Source: an uncultured Eubacteriales bacterium (GTDB lineage: Bacteria > Bacillota > Clostridia > Oscillospirales > Oscillospiraceae). From it: a DNA stretch of 26,752 bases. The translations under genes were made by a program, and so were the position numbers. Shown here one piece after another: positions 1 through 6,981 of this stretch (position 1 is the first letter of the stretch; each line of letters opens with the position of its first letter). Where the stretch lies: positions 1 through 26,752 of the forward strand of contig URAZ01000046.1 of assembly GCA_900545925.1 (NCBI GenBank). The letters run 5' to 3'. Below the pieces are notes generated by a model, which worked only from the letters and a program-made list of their open reading frames with translations, searched no databases and was not told the origin of the DNA.

Positions 1-291
1 AACGAGGGCCGCATCAAGCCCATGCCCATCACCATCTCCAACTGCCAGACCAAGGACGGCAAGATCGTCATCTACGCATCCGAGGCCAAGTTCACCGACG
101 ATCCCATTGAGGACGGCTACTTCGGCTGCGGCGGCGTGGCGGAGATCCCGCACCTGCAGGATAAGTGCATCACGCTCGCCAAGGGCGGCTTCAAGCACCA
201 CACCGCCATCTGCGAGGGCCATTACAAGGACATCCTCAAGGAAGCGTTCACAACCTACCTCGGCTACGAGTGGGTCGATATTGACGGCTAA
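1..291 (+). CDS. L-fucose/L-arabinose isomerase family protein, C-terminal fragment
   Basis: The reading frame is open from the first base of the window, so only the last 96 codons are present, ending at TAA 289-291. The tail carries the motif GGFKHHTAICEGH followed by a helical stretch ending TYLGYEWVDI. This resembles the C-terminal end of L-fucose isomerase-related proteins, where a conserved His pair precedes the last helix and a closing LGxE segment. Such enzymes interconvert aldoses and ketoses in the cytoplasm using a divalent metal. The substrate cannot be told from this fragment. A strong intrinsic terminator follows 12 bases after the stop, so this is the last gene of its transcript. 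The family call rests on remembered motif similarity over a short segment and is moderately secure. Confidence 0.6.
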   Translation, partial: NEGRIKPMPITISNCQTKDGKIVIYASEAKFTDDPIEDGYFGCGGVAEIPHLQDKCITLAKGGFKHHTAICEGHYKDILKEAFTTYLGYEWVDIDG

Positions 292-302
292 TAAAAATGC
301 AG

Positions 303-331
303 GGGCGGAGCCAACAGGCTCCGCCCTTTTT
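303..331 (+). terminator. Rho-independent terminator of the isomerase-family gene
   Basis: A perfect 10-bp stem, gggcggagcc (303-312) pairing with ggctccgccc (317-326), has a four-base loop aaca and is followed by five T. It lies just after the stop codon at 291. Confidence 0.92.
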
Positions 332-355
332 CAAAACTCCCGGTTTAAACTGTTC

Positions 356-387
356 AGAGCGCCCGCTGTTGGTGCAGCGGGCGCTCT
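356..387 (-). terminator. Hairpin terminator of the NSS symporter gene
   Basis: A 12-bp perfect inverted repeat, agagcgcccgct (356-367) and agcgggcgctct (376-387), lies 7 bases beyond the symporter stop on the minus strand. The run that follows on that strand is only weakly T-rich, so efficiency is uncertain. It separates two converging transcripts. Confidence 0.7.
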
Positions 388-394
388 GTCATGT

Positions 395-1729
395 TTATTT
401 CCACCCGAAGGTGACCATACCGTAAATATAGATAAAGATGATCGCAGCCGGGACGAGGTAGCGGAAGATGGGTTTCATCCAGGCCTTGACCTTCCAGCCC
501 TTGCCCTCGTTGGCCTCAGCGAGGAAATTATCCCAGCCCCAGCCGAATTTATTGCAGCAGTAGAGCGCAAAGACGAGCGAGCCGAGCGGCAGGATGTTGT
601 TGGAGACGAGGAAGTCCCAGAAATCGAGCCAGGCGCTGCCGTCTGCAAACGGCTGGAACTTGAACACGCTGTAGCCCAGCGCCGTGGTCATGGCAAGCAC
701 GAACACACCCGCACCGCAGACCAGACAGCCAAGAGGCCGCTTCCAGCCGGTCATTTCGCGCACCATGGCGAGAATGTTCTCGCAGACAGCCAGAACCGTA
801 GACATGGCGGCGAAGACCATGAACAGGAAGAACAGCGTACCCCACCAGCGGCCGCCCGCCATGTGGTTGAAGACAGTCGCCATGGTGTCAAACAGCAGGC
901 TCGGGCCCGCGTTGACCTCCAGCCCGTAGGTGTAGCAGGCCGGGAACATAATGAGGCCCGCGACGATGGCGACAAACGTGTCGAGCACGATGACGTTCGC
1001 CGACTCGCCGAGCAGCGAGCGCTCTTTCCCAACGTAGCTGCCGAAGATCGCCATGGAGCCCATGCCGACGGACAGCGTGAAGAACGCCTGATTCATCGCG
1101 CCGACGATGACCGGGCCGGTGATCTTGGAGAAATCGGGGACGAGATAGAATTTCAGACCCTCTGCCGCGCCGGAGAGCGTTGCGCTGTGGATGGCCAGCA
1201 CGACCATCAGCACCATCAGAAGCGTCATCATATACTTCGTGATGCGCTCCAGACCGCCCTGCAGGTTAAAGCACAGGATGCCGAACGCCACAATGACCGT
1301 CACGGCCAGATACGTCACGTTGACGCCGGGGTTTGTGATCATGGTGACGAAGCCGAGGTTTTCTGTCTGGCCGGTCAGGAACTTGACGAAATAATAGATG
1401 ATCCAGCCGGTGACGACGGTGTAGAACGCCATGAGCGCGATGTTGCCGAAGAAGGCGACATAGCCGTGGAGGTGCCACTTCTGGCCCTTGCGTTCAAGCT
1501 TCTGATACATGTGGATGGGGCTGGCCTGCGCCGCGCGGCCCACGGCGAACTCCATCGTCATGACCGGCAGGCCCAGAAGCAGCAGGCAGAGGATATAGAT
1601 GAGGACGAAGCCGCCTCCGCCGTACTGGCCGCACATCCACGGGAATTTCCATACGTTTCCGCAGCCGATGGCGCAGCCTGCCGACAGCAGGATGAAGCCC
1701 AGCCGGGAACCCAAGCGTTCTCTTTCCAT
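395..1729 (-). CDS. Sodium-dependent transporter, NSS/SNF family
   Basis: This 444-residue polytopic membrane protein belongs to the neurotransmitter:sodium symporter family. Members with the LeuT fold import amino acids or related amines using the Na+ gradient. The N-terminus LGFILLSAGCAIGCGNVWKFP (about residues 10-30) matches the family hallmark of transmembrane helix 1, with its unwound Gly/Asn segment that lines the Na+ and substrate sites. About eleven hydrophobic segments follow, which is the usual length for bacterial members such as MhsT. The start at 1729 is supported by a purine-rich AAAGAGAG upstream and a good promoter at 1790-1818. The substrate cannot be read from sequence; an amino acid is the likely class. 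It is a single-gene transcript ended by the hairpin at 356-387. Confidence 0.93.
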   Translation of the reverse strand: MERERLGSRLGFILLSAGCAIGCGNVWKFPWMCGQYGGGGFVLIYILCLLLLGLPVMTMEFAVGRAAQASPIHMYQKLERKGQKWHLHGYVAFFGNIALMAFYTVVTGWIIYYFVKFLTGQTENLGFVTMITNPGVNVTYLAVTVIVAFGILCFNLQGGLERITKYMMTLLMVLMVVLAIHSATLSGAAEGLKFYLVPDFSKITGPVIVGAMNQAFFTLSVGMGSMAIFGSYVGKERSLLGESANVIVLDTFVAIVAGLIMFPACYTYGLEVNAGPSLLFDTMATVFNHMAGGRWWGTLFFLFMVFAAMSTVLAVCENILAMVREMTGWKRPLGCLVCGAGVFVLAMTTALGYSVFKFQPFADGSAWLDFWDFLVSNNILPLGSLVFALYCCNKFGWGWDNFLAEANEGKGWKVKAWMKPIFRYLVPAAIIFIYIYGMVTFGWK

Positions 1730-1789
1730 TTGAGTCTCTCTTTCCGTTTTTCGTTTTAATAGGCAAATGCTTTAAATTGCTACTTTGAA

Positions 1790-1818
1790 GTTATAGCAGA
1801 CTTGGGCTGGAAAGTCAA
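1790..1818 (-). promoter_or_regulatory. Housekeeping (sigma-A type) promoter of the NSS symporter
   Basis: On the minus strand TTGACT (1813-1818) and TATAAC (1790-1795) are separated by 17 bases, and TGC directly before the -10 box makes it an extended -10 promoter. It lies about 60 bases upstream of the start codon. Confidence 0.8.
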
Positions 1819-1844
1819 GGCTATGCGCGCGATTTGCGTACATT

Positions 1845-1877
1845 TGCCGTTCAGAAACGGACAGATTGCAAACGGCA
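1845..1877. promoter_or_regulatory. Inverted repeat between divergent promoters (possible operator)
   Basis: tgccgtt (1845-1851) and aacggca (1871-1877) form a perfect 7-bp inverted repeat with a 19-base centre, containing a further ccgtt/aacgg pairing. It lies between the symporter and azlC promoters. A binding role is inference only. Confidence 0.3.
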
Positions 1878-1918
1878 CGGCGCATATTCCCACGCTTTCG
1901 TCAAAATGCCGTCGGCAC

Positions 1919-1947
1919 TTGACAAGCGGGAAAAGCTGTGCTAAAAG
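1919..1947 (+). promoter_or_regulatory. Housekeeping promoter of azlCD
   Basis: A perfect TTGACA (1919-1924), a 17-base spacer and TAAAAG (1942-1947) preceded by TGC form an extended -10 promoter. Transcription should start near 1954, downstream of the upstream GTG codon at 1938. This supports ATG 1992 as the azlC start. Confidence 0.8.
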
Positions 1948-1991
1948 TAAATCTTCCGATTGATTCTTCGGGCAGAAAAGAGGTTTTTCCT

Positions 1992-2741
1992 ATGGATTCC
2001 GCACAGCGCGCCGAGCGGCGCAGGGTGTTTCTTTCCGGCGTGCGTGACGGCGTTCCCATTGGGCTTGGGTATCTGGCCGTGGCGTTTTCGCTCGGCATTG
2101 CGGCCCGAAACGCCGGTCTGAACGCCTTTCAGGGTTTTCTCATCAGCCTGCTCAATAATGCCTCCGCGGGCGAATACGCGGCCTTTACGGTCATTGCCGC
2201 GGACAGCGGCTTTCTGGAAATGGCGCTCATCACGCTCATTACCAATGCGCGGTATCTGCTCATGAGCTGCTCGCTCAGTCAGAAATTTTCACCTGATACG
2301 CCGCTGTATCACCGGCTGCTCGTCGGCTACGACGTGACAGATGAGTTGTTCGGCATCGCCATCGCGCGGCCCGGCTATCTTGACCCGTTTTATTCCTACG
2401 GCGCGTTCCTGCCCGCCATCCCCGGCTGGGCCATTGGCACAGCGTTGGGCGTCACGGCCGGGAGCGTGCTGCCCGCGCGGCTGGTCAGCGCGCTTTCCGT
2501 CGCGCTGTTCGGCATGTTTTTGGCAATTATTATCCCACCGTCGAGGAAGAACCCGGTCGTGCTCGGCTGCGTAGCGGTCAGTTTTGCAGCAAGCTGGCTG
2601 TGCTCCGTCCTGCCGCTTACAAAGGCGCTCTCCGAGGGAACGCGGACGATTCTTCTGACCGTCGTAATTGCATCCGCAGCCGCGCTGTTCTTCCCTGTGA
2701 AGGACGAACCGGAGCAGAAGGAGGAACAGCATGAGCGGTAA
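1992..2741 (+). CDS. azlC: AzlC family branched-chain amino acid exporter subunit
   Basis: This is the large membrane subunit of the two-component AzlCD exporter. In Bacillus subtilis AzlC is linked to 4-azaleucine resistance, and in Corynebacterium the homologous BrnFE pair exports branched-chain amino acids. The protein (249 residues) begins with a short charged segment, then GVRDGVPIGLGYLAVAFSLGI, the typical first helix of the family. The segment LLNNASAGEYAAF and several further hydrophobic helices follow. The frame is open back to GTG 1938, but ATG 1992 is preferred because AAAAGAGG lies 8 bases upstream and the promoter at 1919-1947 would start transcription between the two codons. The end overlaps azlD by 11 bases, as usual for this pair. 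Confidence 0.93.
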   Translation: MDSAQRAERRRVFLSGVRDGVPIGLGYLAVAFSLGIAARNAGLNAFQGFLISLLNNASAGEYAAFTVIAADSGFLEMALITLITNARYLLMSCSLSQKFSPDTPLYHRLLVGYDVTDELFGIAIARPGYLDPFYSYGAFLPAIPGWAIGTALGVTAGSVLPARLVSALSVALFGMFLAIIIPPSRKNPVVLGCVAVSFAASWLCSVLPLTKALSEGTRTILLTVVIASAAALFFPVKDEPEQKEEQHER

Positions 2742-3039
2742 AATTTATCTTTATATACTGGTTTGCGCCGCCGTGTCGTTCCTCATCCGGGAACTGCCGC
2801 TGACGCTCATCCGCAAGCCTATCAAGAGCCGCTTTCTGCGCTCGTTTTTGTTCTATGTTCCATATGTGACGCTGGCCGTTATGACCTTCCCGTCCATTGT
2901 CCACGCCACAAACTCTCCCATCGCGGGTCTTGCCGCGCTGGTATTGGGTATCGCCGCCGCATGGTTCGGCGCAAATCTGTTCCAGGTTGCCGTCGGCTGC
3001 TGCGCCGTCGTGCTGGTACTGGAATTTTTCCTGTTATAA
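2731..3039 (+). CDS. azlD: AzlD family branched-chain amino acid exporter small subunit
   Basis: This 102-residue, highly hydrophobic protein has about four membrane segments and is the small partner of AzlC. It contains SFLIRELPLTLIRKPIKSRFL, which matches the conserved R-x-LP region of the AzlD family, then YVPYVTLAVMTFP. Its start lies inside the azlC 3' end behind AAGGAGGAACAGC, which implies translational coupling and equal production of the two subunits. No clear terminator follows. The opposing minus-strand reading frame at 2879-3475 runs through its 3' half, and that frame's tail is judged to be antisense noise there. Confidence 0.9.
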   Translation: MSGKIYLYILVCAAVSFLIRELPLTLIRKPIKSRFLRSFLFYVPYVTLAVMTFPSIVHATNSPIAGLAALVLGIAAAWFGANLFQVAVGCCAVVLVLEFFLL

Positions 3040-3475
3040 TCGCAGAACGCTGCGCCCGGACGGTCGCGGCCTGCGCAAAGCCGAACATGAAGTAAATCGT
3101 AGACATGAAGTTGGGCGGGAACATATAAAATTGAATGCGGATCCACAGCATCAGTGTCACACCAAACAGCCCGCCGAGCGTAATACCTGCGTTCTTTTTT
3201 GCCAGCAGCAGGCTGGCTGCGGTCAGATTGGTCAGACCGTTGACAATCAGCAGTGCCCAGCCGGAGAACGTTAGATCACGGAACAGCACGTCTGCGAACG
3301 GGAGCACCTGAAAATACGGGAGCATCGCATCCATGCCCATCGCCTTCCCGCTGGGGTCGAGCAGCATCCCGGCCGCGCCTGCCGCCGCGCCGACACCGAT
3401 GAACAGCGTCCAGAACAACAGGATACGGCGGGCAGTCTGGTATCTTGATTTCGTCTGCATATACATATCGCCCAT
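2879..3475 (-). CDS. Small four-helix membrane protein of unknown function, 3' end apparently truncated
   Basis: No named family was recognised. The first ~137 residues look like a real protein with four hydrophobic segments: around ILLFWTLFIGVGAAAGAAGML, WALLIVNGLTNLTAASLLL, ITLGGLFGVTLMLWI and STIYFMFGFAQAA. After that the translation turns abruptly into Arg/Pro-rich sequence lacking hydrophobic segments, exactly where it starts to run antisense to azlD (below about 3060). The natural C-terminus therefore seems to have been lost, and the frame reads through to a chance stop. The start is uncertain; Met codons at 3475, 3466 and 3460 are possible and none has a strong ribosome site. It overlaps the remnant at 3276-3617 out of frame. 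It may still be expressed, or may be a decaying gene. Confidence 0.45.
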   Translation of the reverse strand: MGDMYMQTKSRYQTARRILLFWTLFIGVGAAAGAAGMLLDPSGKAMGMDAMLPYFQVLPFADVLFRDLTFSGWALLIVNGLTNLTAASLLLAKKNAGITLGGLFGVTLMLWIRIQFYMFPPNFMSTIYFMFGFAQAATVRAQRSAIITGKIPVPARRRSSRRQPGTDLRRTMRRRYPIPARQDPRWESLWRGQWTGRS

Positions 3476-3617
3476 ACATCATAAAGTTCCGCAGCCCGAC
3501 AAGGACGGTCATATACTTTCTTTTCCAGAGCAAAAGTGCCAGAAACACGCATAGAAACGCAATATCCAGCCAGATGTAAAGCGGCGCAAACTGTCGCCGT
3601 GCGATGAGTTCTTCCAT
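3276..3617 (-). pseudogene. 5' remnant of a membrane-protein gene
   Basis: ATG 3617 follows a very good ribosome site (AAAGGAGAG), and the first ~42 residues are convincing: a charged start MEELIARRQFAPLYIW, then a membrane helix DIAFLCVFLALLLW and KRKYMTVLVGL. From there the reading frame shadows the start of the gene at 3475 and becomes Arg-rich with no further membrane segments until it stops at 3276. A deletion that joined the beginning of one gene to the beginning of the next would produce this arrangement. The ancestral function is unknown. The good start signal suggests recent decay, and a short peptide could still be made. Confidence 0.45.
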
Positions 3618-3678
3618 ATCGTCTCTCCTTTCTTTCCGGCGGAACAGGATACCACAGACAACCCCAAAAGAAAATGGG

Positions 3679-3711
3679 CAGACCCGCAATCTCATCCAAA
3701 TTGCGGGTCTG
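3679..3711 (-). terminator. Terminator of the XdhC/ABC cluster
   Basis: A perfect 12-bp stem, cagacccgcaat (3679-3690) with attgcgggtctg (3700-3711), lies 24 bases past the stop of the NTPase gene. The minus strand continues CCCATTTTCTTTTGG, which is T-rich. The plus side is also T-rich (ttattttttatg), so the hairpin could act in both directions. Confidence 0.8.
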
Positions 3712-3735
3712 CTCTTATTTTTTATGCGTTCGCGC

Positions 3736-4266
3736 TTACGACGCAGCCGACGTATGCAGCGCAGTCAAAATCTCCGGGAGAAGATTGTTGCGGTTTTCAG
3801 CCGATACCTCGAGCAGGCACACGTTCGGGTGGCTCCGAACGACGGCAGCAAGCGGTGTATCAGCCTTTTTCTGCACGACCCCGAGAATCGGGACCACCCC
3901 GTCCAGAAGCGTCCGGATGCGCGCGGAATACGCATCCGCATGGCGCTCCATGCGGCCAATTTCGTCCATCAGAATCAGATCACAGTCCTCCGCATCCGCC
4001 AGCGCGGCCAGTCCCGCCGTCTCAAACACATCCGGAAACGACGCGATGCCGAGCGCCGGGCGGCGGATGCCGACGCGGTTATGCGCATTGCAGAACAGAT
4101 CCTGTGCTGCGGCAGGATGCAGATAAACAGGCCTGCTGCCATCCGCCTCCGGCTTTGCCGAGACAGTGCGGAATCCCCCAAGCCGCTCCGGTTCGATGGC
4201 ATCCAGTGCAGCAGCAATCAGCGTACTTTTTCCGATCTGCACGGGGCCGGTCAGAAAGACGTGCAT
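3736..4266 (-). CDS. Nucleoside-triphosphatase, THEP1-like (NTPase_1 family)
   Basis: This 176-residue P-loop protein has Walker A GPVQIGKST at residues 7-15 and Walker B LILMDEIGRME at about 97-107. That layout matches the THEP1 nucleoside-triphosphatases, which hydrolyse NTPs to NDPs. Homologues are often found beside xdhC and genes for molybdenum hydroxylase assembly, where their role is not settled. Here the gene follows the XdhC gene with a two-base gap and a GAGGGA ribosome site inside the end of that gene, so the two are surely co-transcribed and probably coupled. Its job is inferred to be GTP- or ATP-driven insertion or quality control of a cofactor. It is the last gene before the terminator at 3679-3711. 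Confidence 0.85.
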   Translation of the reverse strand: MHVFLTGPVQIGKSTLIAAALDAIEPERLGGFRTVSAKPEADGSRPVYLHPAAAQDLFCNAHNRVGIRRPALGIASFPDVFETAGLAALADAEDCDLILMDEIGRMERHADAYSARIRTLLDGVVPILGVVQKKADTPLAAVVRSHPNVCLLEVSAENRNNLLPEILTALHTSAAS

Positions 4267-4268
4267 CG

Positions 4269-5315
4269 CTATCCCTCCCCTCGCGGCTTTTTCGCGGTCC
4301 CGGATCGCTTCGCCCGGTGCAAGATCATCTCCGCCGCGATCGACACAGCGATCTCCGCCGGGGTCTGTCCGAGAATATCAAGACCGATTGGCGCGTGAAT
4401 GCGGGTGAGGTCTTCCTCTGGAATGCCGTTTTCCATGAGATACGCGCAGGTTGACTTGATCTTATGGCGGCTGCCGATGCAGCCGATATACGTCGCGGGT
4501 GAGCGCATCGCCTGCAGCAGCACCTCGCGGTCGGCCTGATGGCCGGGTGTCATGATGCAGACATAATCATTTTCCGTAAGCGTCAGATGTGCGCCGATGT
4601 CCAGATAATCGCCGAGAATGACGCGTTCGGCCTGCGGATAGTGTTCCGGCGTAGCAAAATTGGGCCGGTTATCATAGACCACAACACGGAAATCGACCGA
4701 GGCCAGCACCGGCACGAGCGCCGCGCCGACATGGCCGCCGCCGAAGATATACGCATAGCCTGCCCGCGTGAGCGGTTCGACATAATAGCGCGGCTCCCCC
4801 TTTTTCGTGACCGCATCCGCACAAAGCATCGGACGCAGTTCGCCCAGCGTGATACAATCCGTGAAACGCAGGCCGTGCGCCTCATCATAGGTTCCCATCG
4901 CACTGACACAGCCTTCATCCATACGGTAGACAAGCCAGCTGTTCTGATTGCCGTTCAGCAGGTCCAGAATGCCGCACAGAAGCGCGGTATCCGCTTCGGC
5001 TTGCGGGTCAAAATACTGGAAGAAGACCGTCACATTGCCGCCGCAGATCATGCCGATGTCCGCGACCTCGTTGGGAGCCAGGCAGTAACCGTGGACGAGG
5101 GACTGCTTCGTTTTCAGAACCTCCATCGCCAGCTTCCCGGATTCCAACTCGACCGCGCCGCCGCCGACGGTGCCCTCCGTATGGCCATCGGCGAAGACAG
5201 CCATTTTTGCGCCCGCACCGCGCGGCGTGGAACCGGATGAGGCAAGAATGCTGCACAGCACGACGCCCTCGCCCCGCGCGAGCGCCTGCAGCATGGATGT
5301 GAAAAGCGCTTTCAT
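4269..5315 (-). CDS. XdhC family molybdenum enzyme maturation protein
   Basis: This protein has 348 residues. The N-terminal XdhC/CoxI domain has SSGSTPRGAGAKMAV (about 26-40), GTVGGGAVE (48-56) and GMICGGNV (88-95) with a conserved Cys91. A C-terminal Rossmann domain opens with IFGGGHVG (190-197). Family members bind molybdopterin cofactor, help sulfurate the molybdenum, and deliver it to xanthine dehydrogenase-like enzymes in the cytoplasm; this is established for Rhodobacter XdhC. No molybdenum hydroxylase is encoded in this window, so the client is elsewhere or unknown. The start ATG overlaps the stop of the methyltransferase gene (ATGA), and the NTPase gene follows two bases after the stop. 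This tight spacing argues for one functional unit. Confidence 0.92.
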   Translation of the reverse strand: MKALFTSMLQALARGEGVVLCSILASSGSTPRGAGAKMAVFADGHTEGTVGGGAVELESGKLAMEVLKTKQSLVHGYCLAPNEVADIGMICGGNVTVFFQYFDPQAEADTALLCGILDLLNGNQNSWLVYRMDEGCVSAMGTYDEAHGLRFTDCITLGELRPMLCADAVTKKGEPRYYVEPLTRAGYAYIFGGGHVGAALVPVLASVDFRVVVYDNRPNFATPEHYPQAERVILGDYLDIGAHLTLTENDYVCIMTPGHQADREVLLQAMRSPATYIGCIGSRHKIKSTCAYLMENGIPEEDLTRIHAPIGLDILGQTPAEIAVSIAAEMILHRAKRSGTAKKPRGEG

Positions 5316-6028
5316 ACAAGATCCTCCATTCTGATCGTCAGGATGCCAAGCCGCTTGGTCTGCGGCAGATAATATGGATATTGCACATCTTCCGTCCGCC
5401 GCAGACGCGGCAGGACGGTTTCGGGTGCAACTGCGCCGGGGTCCTCGTCCCGGCTGTAGATGCGGAAAAACCGGACAGCATCGTCCAGCGATGCAAACGG
5501 CTGCCCGTGCTCCAGTTCCTGCGCGTCAAACTCGAACGGAACGCCCATTTCGCGGAGCGTTTCGCAGACGGCGGAAGCCGTCTCGCCGCGAATGGGCTGA
5601 TCTGTCAGAGAAAACCGGTGCAGATCGTAATTCTTTTTGATGATAATCAGTGTTTTTGCGCACTGCCGGCGCGCGACGGGAAGGATCTCCGCGAGACTTC
5701 CAAAAAAGCAGAAGAGCATTGCATCATACTGCGTTCTATCCTCCGATGTCAGCAAATCGCATTGCAGCGGCGTGATGTTCCCAAGCTGCTGTGCATGGAT
5801 GGTCCGCCGCAGCACGTCCAGCGCCTCGCCGGACACATCAGCAGCAGTGATAGACGCAAAATACGGGCTCAGCGCGGCGGATAGGGCGCCCAACCCGCAG
5901 CCCGCGTCGCAGAGCGTCCGGCAGTTTGAAAGCTTGGGCGCGAGAATCGCGGCAAGGCGGGCATGATAATCGTTTCTTTCGTTCGCCGCCTGCATAAACC
6001 GGATCATGTCCGGCGTCCAGACAAACAT
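5312..6028 (-). CDS. Class I SAM-dependent methyltransferase
   Basis: This 238-residue protein has a Rossmann-type methyltransferase core. Motif I is LCDAGCGLG at about residues 39-47, followed by an acidic strand end ITAADVSGEAL that would bind the ribose of S-adenosylmethionine. Then come QCDLL and AMLFCFFGSLAEIL in the positions of motifs III and IV. The frame is open back to 6184, but ATG 6028 is chosen because AGGAGGAAT lies eight bases upstream and the extra N-terminus would be encoded by the palindromic element at 6052-6210. The stop overlaps the XdhC start. The substrate is unknown. Constant association with XdhC and a metal-type ABC transporter would suggest methylation of a cofactor, ligand or chelator, but that is inference. 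Confidence 0.85.
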   Translation of the reverse strand: MFVWTPDMIRFMQAANERNDYHARLAAILAPKLSNCRTLCDAGCGLGALSAALSPYFASITAADVSGEALDVLRRTIHAQQLGNITPLQCDLLTSEDRTQYDAMLFCFFGSLAEILPVARRQCAKTLIIIKKNYDLHRFSLTDQPIRGETASAVCETLREMGVPFEFDAQELEHGQPFASLDDAVRFFRIYSRDEDPGAVAPETVLPRLRRTEDVQYPYYLPQTKRLGILTIRMEDLV

Positions 6029-6051
6029 ACTTCTATTCCTCCTGGGCGTAG

Positions 6052-6210
6052 GTAACCGCTGATTGAATCGGCAAGAGTTGTCAGCGAGAGATTTTGTCCC
6101 AAATGAAAGTTTGAAAACGCAGGAATACTTTGTGTATTTCAAGTTTTTCAAACTGCACAGTTGGGGCAAAAGCTCCGCTGACAACCGCAGACGATTTAAT
6201 CATCGGTTAC
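6052..6210. repeat. Long imperfect palindrome (structured element, copy 1)
   Basis: Outer arms gtaaccgctgattgaatcg (6052-6070) and its near-complement at 6192-6210 pair at 17 of 19 positions. A six-base internal loop follows, then a perfect 10-bp helix gttgtcagcg/cgctgacaac (6077-6086 with 6176-6185). Further in come ttttgtccc/ggggcaaaag and a perfect 10-bp helix agtttgaaaa/ttttcaaact, and an apical aatac/gtatt stem. The right outer arm includes the last codons and stop of the ABC ATPase gene. The core from 6082 to 6180 is related to the element at 21653-21749. It may act as an RNA hairpin between the ATPase and methyltransferase genes, as a mobile repeat, or both. Confidence 0.75.
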
Positions 6211-6981
6211 ATAGGGCGTACAGACGGAAAAGACTCGGCTTCCGGCCTGCACCTGCGTGACGGCAACCGGAACACCATAGAGCGTCCGCAGAAGCGTCGG
6301 GGTCAGCACCTGCCCCGGCGGGCCGAAAGCCAGCACCCGCCCGTCCTTCAGGGCAAGCACCTTCGTTGCGTACCGGAATGCCTGATTCGGCTCGTGTGTG
6401 GAAAAAATGACGCTGTAGCCGCTCGCCGACAGGGATTCGATGCGCTGCATGACGCGGAAGCTGTTGCCGTAGTCGAGGCTGGCCGTCGGCTCGTCCATGA
6501 TGAGCGTGTGCGCGTTCTGGATGAGCGCCCGGCCAAGGAGCATCAGCTGTCGTTCTCCGCCGGAAATGCGCATGCAGCCGCGCGAAGCCAGCGCGCCGAT
6601 ACCAAGTTCGTCCAGAATCCGCAGCGCCGCGTCCATCTGCTCCCGCGAGGGGCGGTCGAACGGCCCAAGCTGCGCGCCGAGGCCCATCAGAACGCTATCG
6701 AGCACCGTATGGTCGAACGCCGGGCTGTAGGACTGCGGAATATACGCAAGTTCCGCCGCCAGTGCGCGTCGGGAATAGTCCCGCACGTCGCGGCCCGCGA
6801 TTTTAACGCTGCCGCGCTTCGGCTCCAGAAAGCCAAGCAAGCAGCGGAACAGTGTGCTCTTTCCCACGCCGTTCGGGCCGAGCACGGCAATGCGCTCGCC
6901 CCTGTCCGCACAGAAGCTGACACTTTTTAACACGTCCGTTTCGTCATAGGAAAAAAAGAGATCGGATACCTCAAGCTGCAT
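6196..6981 (-). CDS. ABC transporter ATP-binding protein, FecE/BtuD type
   Basis: This 261-residue ATPase of a type II (metal-chelate type) importer has all motifs in place: Walker A GPNGVGKST (35-43), Q-loop Q83, signature ISGGERQ (139-145), Walker B TLIMDEP (159-165), D-loop SLD (168-170) and switch His196. It would form a dimer on the cytoplasmic face of the FecCD-type permease encoded just upstream. The two genes overlap by 11 bases. This transporter class imports siderophores, haem and cobalamin, and in Haemophilus (MolBC) molybdate. The neighbouring XdhC gene favours molybdate, tungstate or a related ligand here, as inference. Its final codons are part of the long palindrome at 6052-6210. 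Confidence 0.92.
   Translation of the reverse strand: MQLEVSDLFFSYDETDVLKSVSFCADRGERIAVLGPNGVGKSTLFRCLLGFLEPKRGSVKIAGRDVRDYSRRALAAELAYIPQSYSPAFDHTVLDSVLMGLGAQLGPFDRPSREQMDAALRILDELGIGALASRGCMRISGGERQLMLLGRALIQNAHTLIMDEPTASLDYGNSFRVMQRIESLSASGYSVIFSTHEPNQAFRYATKVLALKDGRVLAFGPPGQVLTPTLLRTLYGVPVAVTQVQAGSRVFSVCTPYVTDD

Noticed and set aside
107..1759. 550-residue plus-strand open frame opposite the NSS symporter
   Set aside because: It runs antisense to a clear membrane transporter, is Arg/Ala/His/Asp-rich with no domain or ribosome site, and crosses two terminators. GC-rich third positions keep it open.
1938..1991. Upstream GTG start for azlC
   Set aside because: It lies within the predicted promoter and before the likely transcription start; the ATG at 1992 has a better ribosome site.
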